Source of the DNA: Chlorokybus atmophyticus
Lineage: Eukaryota; Streptophyta; Chlorokybophyceae; Chlorokybales; Chlorokybaceae
Direction: 5' to 3'
NCBI GenBank assembly: GCA_009103225.1
Contig: RHPI01003753.1
Location: 127,041 to 191,040, forward strand
DNA length: 64,000 nucleotides
Shown piece after piece: positions 57,586 through 64,000 of this stretch; position 1 is the stretch's first letter, and every line of letters starts with the position of its first letter. Under the pieces are notes generated by a model. That model did no database searches, had not been told where the DNA came from, and saw nothing but the letters and a program-made list of their open reading frames with translations. Both the position numbers and the translations under genes were made by a program.

Positions 57586-58738
57586 GCTGTGCTATCTTAG
57601 CGTTATGATACATACAGCGTGTTCTGAGTAAGCAATAAACGTTGAGCAGTAATGGTATCTACCGATGTGGCAAAGCAAAGCATGCCTGTCGGCTACTAGC
57701 CTTGTTTGCTACCTGTGCCGTGTCAGTTGCAGCCAATAGCCCATGTGGCCTCGAAGTGTTGTGTCCTATTCCTGCCACATCCATGTCGGTGTGGTGGCTG
57801 TGGTGGTATAGTACTGTGCTTGCTGTTGACTGGGTTTTGGTTTGTTGTGTTGGCTGTATAAGCTGTTGTAGACTGATTGTTGAGATTGTATACAGCCACG
57901 ATTATGTGAATACTATCCAGTTTGCCGGTTTGATTGGTATCACAATCTCGAAACGATCTTGTGACAATGGGCAATTGAATGCATACCAACAATGGCGCAC
58001 GCATATTTGCACCAGGCTGAGCATATAAGCTGATATGTACAGCAAATGCAAGACATGTTCATTGACAGTAGCGAATTCACAACGCTGTGAAGGTAGGAGC
58101 ATATTAGGGCTATATGCTGTCGCTAAGTGCATGCAAGTGAGGTGGAGGGTGGGGCAGTCGTACAGTGGGCTGTTGTCAGGGTGGAGGTTGATGAGGTGCA
58201 AACTGAGTAGGAAACAGGTCACATCAAGCAGGCAGGTAGGGCGAAGTGGTAGGTGGCCATGTGTACATACTGCGGGGAATATATATGATGTACAGCATGT
58301 GAAGCTTGCTGGCTAGGTTTGGGTGTGCAAGTAAGCTGTGCCACACATGATTGGGCATGTCTGGCACAGCGTATTTGATAGATGTAAGCCACATGGTTAC
58401 AAACTGAATTATAATATCCTGAGCCAGTGAAGGTACATCCTTAAACTATCGCGTAGTTTCTCACTGCCAGTGCGTGCTAACAAACACCCAGAGCAGCGCT
58501 AGTGCCTGGGCAGCACATGAGATGCCAGAAGAATGCACTCAACCCATGGGATGAAAAGACAAGTAGCCACAAAGACGGTGTTGTGTGAGCATGTGCAGCT
58601 CAGCATGTTAGACAAGGAAATGGGGACACGGGCTGGTGGAGACTTGGACCTTTTCTTAGCCATTGTAATTACTACGGATATACAGCGCCACAGTTGATAT
58701 CACACTGAAGTCAGTACGATCGTAACACAGTTGGTCCT
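57586..58738. other. Intergenic region between convergent genes
   Basis: The 3' ends of the biotin carboxylase and UBA5 genes converge here. A long open plus frame at 57642-58028 has no family feature and is low in typical codons, so I leave it out. Confidence 0.5.
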
Positions 58739-61564
<2,826 letters not shown>

Positions 61565-61624
61565 GGCGACAACCACGACAACAACTACGAGCAGGTGCGC
61601 AAGCATAAGCGCAGCAAAACCCTA
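61565..61624. promoter_or_regulatory. 60-bp divergent promoter of UBA5 and GatC with telo-box
   Basis: The two start codons are only 60 bp apart (18 bp if UBA5 begins at 61606). AAACCCTAA spans 61617-61625 and overlaps the A of the GatC start codon. The rest is CAACTACGA- and ACGACAAC-like simple sequence. Confidence 0.6.
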
Positions 61625-62573
61625 ATGGCGGCGACGGTGGTGGCGGCGTTGGGGTTGTCGTGCAGGTCGTCAGAAGATGAGTCGTCGTCAGGGCGAACTT
61701 CAGCATGGCCTGCCAGGCCTGGCCGGCCATGTCGACGGGTCGTCTGCCCGGTAAGGGCGTCAGGCAGCTCAGCAGCAGCAGCGAGTCAGCTGCCGCCACC
61801 TGACGTGAGGAAGCTAGCGAGCCTGTCCAGGCTGCATGTGAGCGAGGAAGAGGCAGAGGAGCTCGGCCCTCAGATTGCCGGCGTTGTGGCCTGGTTTGGG
61901 CAGCTTCAAGCCATTGACGTTGAAGGCGTGCCCCCGGCCACGCGTGCAGGTGAGAAGCCGAAGTGCTAGTGAGTGATTACTTCACAATGGACGTGGACAT
62001 AGTTCTTTTTATATTTAGCGGTGCTTGAAGGCAGTCCGAGTCTATACAGACTACGTGGTAGATGACATACAGCTTGCTTATCAGTAAGCATCCCACAGCC
62101 TCAGCAGCAATCGTTGGTGTACTTAGTGGTTACAAGACTCCAACTTACATCAAGCATGTGATAATGTAAGCATGCTATCTGTTACTGTGCAGGCGACGGG
62201 TATGAAGCAGAGACTGGCCCAAATGTACTTCGGGAAGATAAGCCAGTTGCGTTTGACAACAGGTGCGATCTGCGGTGCGGTCACTTAGCACGTGCATGTA
62301 TGCATGCGTTTGATTGTCGCTCACAATCGGTCAGGCAACCTTGCACAGCATGTTTCACGTGCATGCTTTTCATCTTGTAAACCTGTACCAAAGCGAGAAG
62401 CAGTGTTCCTGTGCAAGGCAATGCGCCTTGCACAATCTAGAGGATGCAGTCAAAGAAGGTGACCATCTTGACTGCTATGTCTATGTTGCGACAGGGAGGC
62501 AATGCTGTCGGCTGTTCCCGACATGGAGGGGCCTTACATACGCGTGCCGCAAATCTTAGCTACAGAAGAATGA
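61625..62573 (+). CDS. gatC: Aspartyl/glutamyl-tRNA amidotransferase subunit C, organellar (3 exons)
   Basis: GatC is the small subunit of GatCAB, which converts Glu-tRNA(Gln) to Gln-tRNA(Gln) in plastids and mitochondria. Exons are 61625-61949, 62193-62262 and 62495-62573 (junction phases 1 and 2), for 157 residues. About 55 residues rich in Ser, Arg and Ala form an organelle-targeting sequence. The GatC core then runs PPDVRKLASLSRLHVSEEEA and IAGVVAWFGQLQAIDVEGVP. Exon 2 has the loop GPNVLREDKPVAFDN, and exon 3 ends with PDMEGPYIRVPQIL, the family's C-terminal motif. GatC wraps around GatA and stabilises the complex, and it has no catalytic residue of its own. It is divergent from UBA5 with a 60-bp gap. 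Confidence 0.93.
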
Positions 62574-63736
62574 CATGGTTGCGCTTCACTTCTGCTGCCA
62601 CACAGCGGTGTGACTGCCTGCGCAAGCTGTCCCACCATCACATTGTTACCGACATTGCTGAAGGTCAATCTGAAGTTGACACGCCATTGGACTGCTTGCA
62701 ACTGCAGCGCACGTCCAGTTGAGAGGCTGTGCTGACAGATGACAATGAGCACAGTGCCATGGTCATGGAGTGTGTTTCCATGATGGCTGATGTGACTGCA
62801 CCTGCCAGCGCACCACCAAGGCTTGAATCCCAGCTGCTGGGTTCATATTGACTGGACGGTGCACTTTAAGTGGCTTGAGGCATGTTCAATGTCACATTAC
62901 TTTGCTTGCTGTGCGTGTATAGCACAAGCTGCGAACCAGGTGGTCGTGCATCGGTTGTGTAGACGATGTTGCTTCCTTTCATTGCACTGACCAAGCACCT
63001 TTTGCTGAGAGTCTATCTCAGCAGCAGGTGTACACAAGATGCAAGAGGCAGTTCGTGTGTGCCACTCAGCTCTTCGTGCTATGCTATTGCCAAGTAGCAC
63101 TCGGTTTGTGTAAGCGTCGCATGCATTCGGTGCTGACGGTGCTGTCAGACTTTATATTGCTCATCAAGATTTAACCCACGACAGCAGGCTGGCGTGAGAC
63201 GCAGCAATAGCAGCCTGTGTCCTCCATCTGCACAGCAGCGGCGCATCATGAAAGCGGGTGCAGAATAAGATTTCATAACACACTTCGCGAACACATAGTG
63301 GCAGCAATGCAAGTTTGCATACCCACTGCGGAATTGCTACAGGCATATGCGCAAAAGTTACCAGTTAACACATGATGCATGCATGTGTTAACTGACGGGG
63401 TAAGGGCAGTAGCGAAGCTAGCTACCTAGGTTGTATAGGCAGCCTGGTGGTGAAATAGGTTGCTGCCATGTTGGAGTGCTTGTGCTGGCGTATTTGCATG
63501 GCCAGTGCAATGGTGAGTCACATGCACAGCATTGCATATTTTCTACATTATACATGTGCCATACATGCGCTTCATGTACACTTTGACATTGAATCAACAT
63601 GGTGGCTATGTGGTGGCCGTCACCCACTGGGTGTGAGCAAAAGTAGTGTGTCGACATGTATTGCAACACTCTGCGTTCGCACCCCAGCCGACACTTCCTA
63701 TGTACACCGTCTACGCTCACACTCCGCGGAGCAGCA
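62574..63736. other. Intergenic region
   Basis: No gene was identified in 1.2 kb. A small inverted repeat (GTTAACACATGATGCATGCATG / TGTTAAC) lies at 63363-63391. Confidence 0.5.
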
Positions 63737-64000
63737 ATGGCGGCGGCGGTGGCGGCGACGGCGTTGTGGTCGGCTTCTCCGTCGCTGCCTCAGTCGCCAG
63801 CTGCAGCGCCACCTCGCCGCCCTAACGCCGCTCCCCTCCGCATCGTGTGCGCCGACAACAACCGCGGATTTCGCAAGCGCAGGGTGAGCAGCATGCAAGC
63901 ATGCTCCTCCTTGGCCTGGGTCTGGGGTAGCCTGGCACATTGCAATGGTTGAGTGCTTTGAGCTGTAGGAAAGGGTTCGGAAGAAGCCGGAGAGGCGGGA
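63737..64000 (+). CDS. Start of a probably plastid-targeted protein (3' partial)
   Basis: Exon 1 (63737-63883) encodes MAAAVAATALWSASPSLPQS and further Ala/Pro/Arg-rich sequence with no acidic residue for 39 positions, typical of a transit peptide. CADNNRGFRKRR follows, then a GT donor at 63884. Exon 2 begins after an AG at 63968 with ERVRKKPERR and runs off the window. The basic, charged start of the mature part could suit a nucleic-acid-binding or ribosome-associated protein, but there is too little to name it. Confidence 0.6.

Noticed and set aside
57642-58028. 128-codon plus frame after biotin carboxylase
   Set aside because: Composition is Cys/Trp/Val-rich from TG-rich DNA, with no conserved pattern or splice partners.

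Overview
The window is nuclear DNA of an intron-rich photosynthetic eukaryote of the green lineage, most likely a green or streptophyte alga. I infer this from the proteins: a plastid-type biotin carboxylase and a TypA/BipA GTPase that both start with transit-peptide-like sequence, an FtsH homologue without the protease motif (the FtsHi type), a GatC subunit, a plant-type beta-amylase, and an N-terminal plastid-targeting-like exon at the right edge. Almost all introns are GT-AG, usually with a TGCAG-type acceptor. Genes are therefore split into short exons, and I rebuilt each gene by matching exon phases by eye.

Layout. 1-5.2 kb: remains of LTR retroelements. The end of a Ty3/gypsy-like pol (integrase plus a PHD finger) is on the plus strand and faces a frameshifted gag with two zinc knuckles on the minus strand. 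A C homopolymer ending in an N lies between them. 5.2-7.6 kb: non-coding and dense in short perfect hairpins. 7.8-8.9 kb: a DEDDh exonuclease-like gene that has lost most catalytic residues. 9.5-11.9 kb (minus): glycosylasparaginase, interrupted by an assembly gap. 11.96-13.3 kb (plus): isochorismatase-family hydrolase, divergent from the former. 13.3-24.1 kb: mostly repeats and intergenic DNA. 24.1-25.9 kb: GC-rich island with unexplained open frames. 26.0-27.7 kb: beta-amylase. 29.05-30.6 kb (minus): APC10/DOC1 in four small exons, with the end of another gene just upstream of it. 31.7-34.3 kb: FtsHi-like ATPase. 34.97-38.0 kb: NUP58-like FG nucleoporin. 39.0-39.4 kb (minus): reverse-transcriptase fragment. 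39.9-41.0 kb (minus): TRAPPC2L. 41-44.3 kb: AT-rich, with two large foldbacks. 44.4-47.0 kb: plastid TypA. 47.75-49.3 kb (minus): five-exon gene for an unrecognised 207-residue protein. 51.0-53.3 kb (minus): NDUFA9. 53.8-57.6 kb: biotin carboxylase in 16 exons. 58.7-61.6 kb (minus): UBA5. 61.6-62.6 kb: GatC. 63.7-64.0 kb: start of a further gene, cut by the window edge.

The genes are unrelated housekeeping functions, not one pathway. Plastid: fatty-acid synthesis, translation, protein import or quality control, and possibly starch breakdown. Mitochondrion: complex I. Others: nuclear pore, vesicle tethering, cell-cycle ubiquitination, UFM1 conjugation and lysosomal glycoprotein breakdown. Several genes sit head to head with very short shared promoters, and three start sites carry an AACCCTAA (telo-box-like) motif. 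I found no CRISPR array, no operon and no convincing tRNA or rRNA gene. The most unusual points are the PHD finger on the integrase, the degenerate DEDDh protein, the in-phase introns inside the FG repeats of the nucleoporin, and the large foldbacks.
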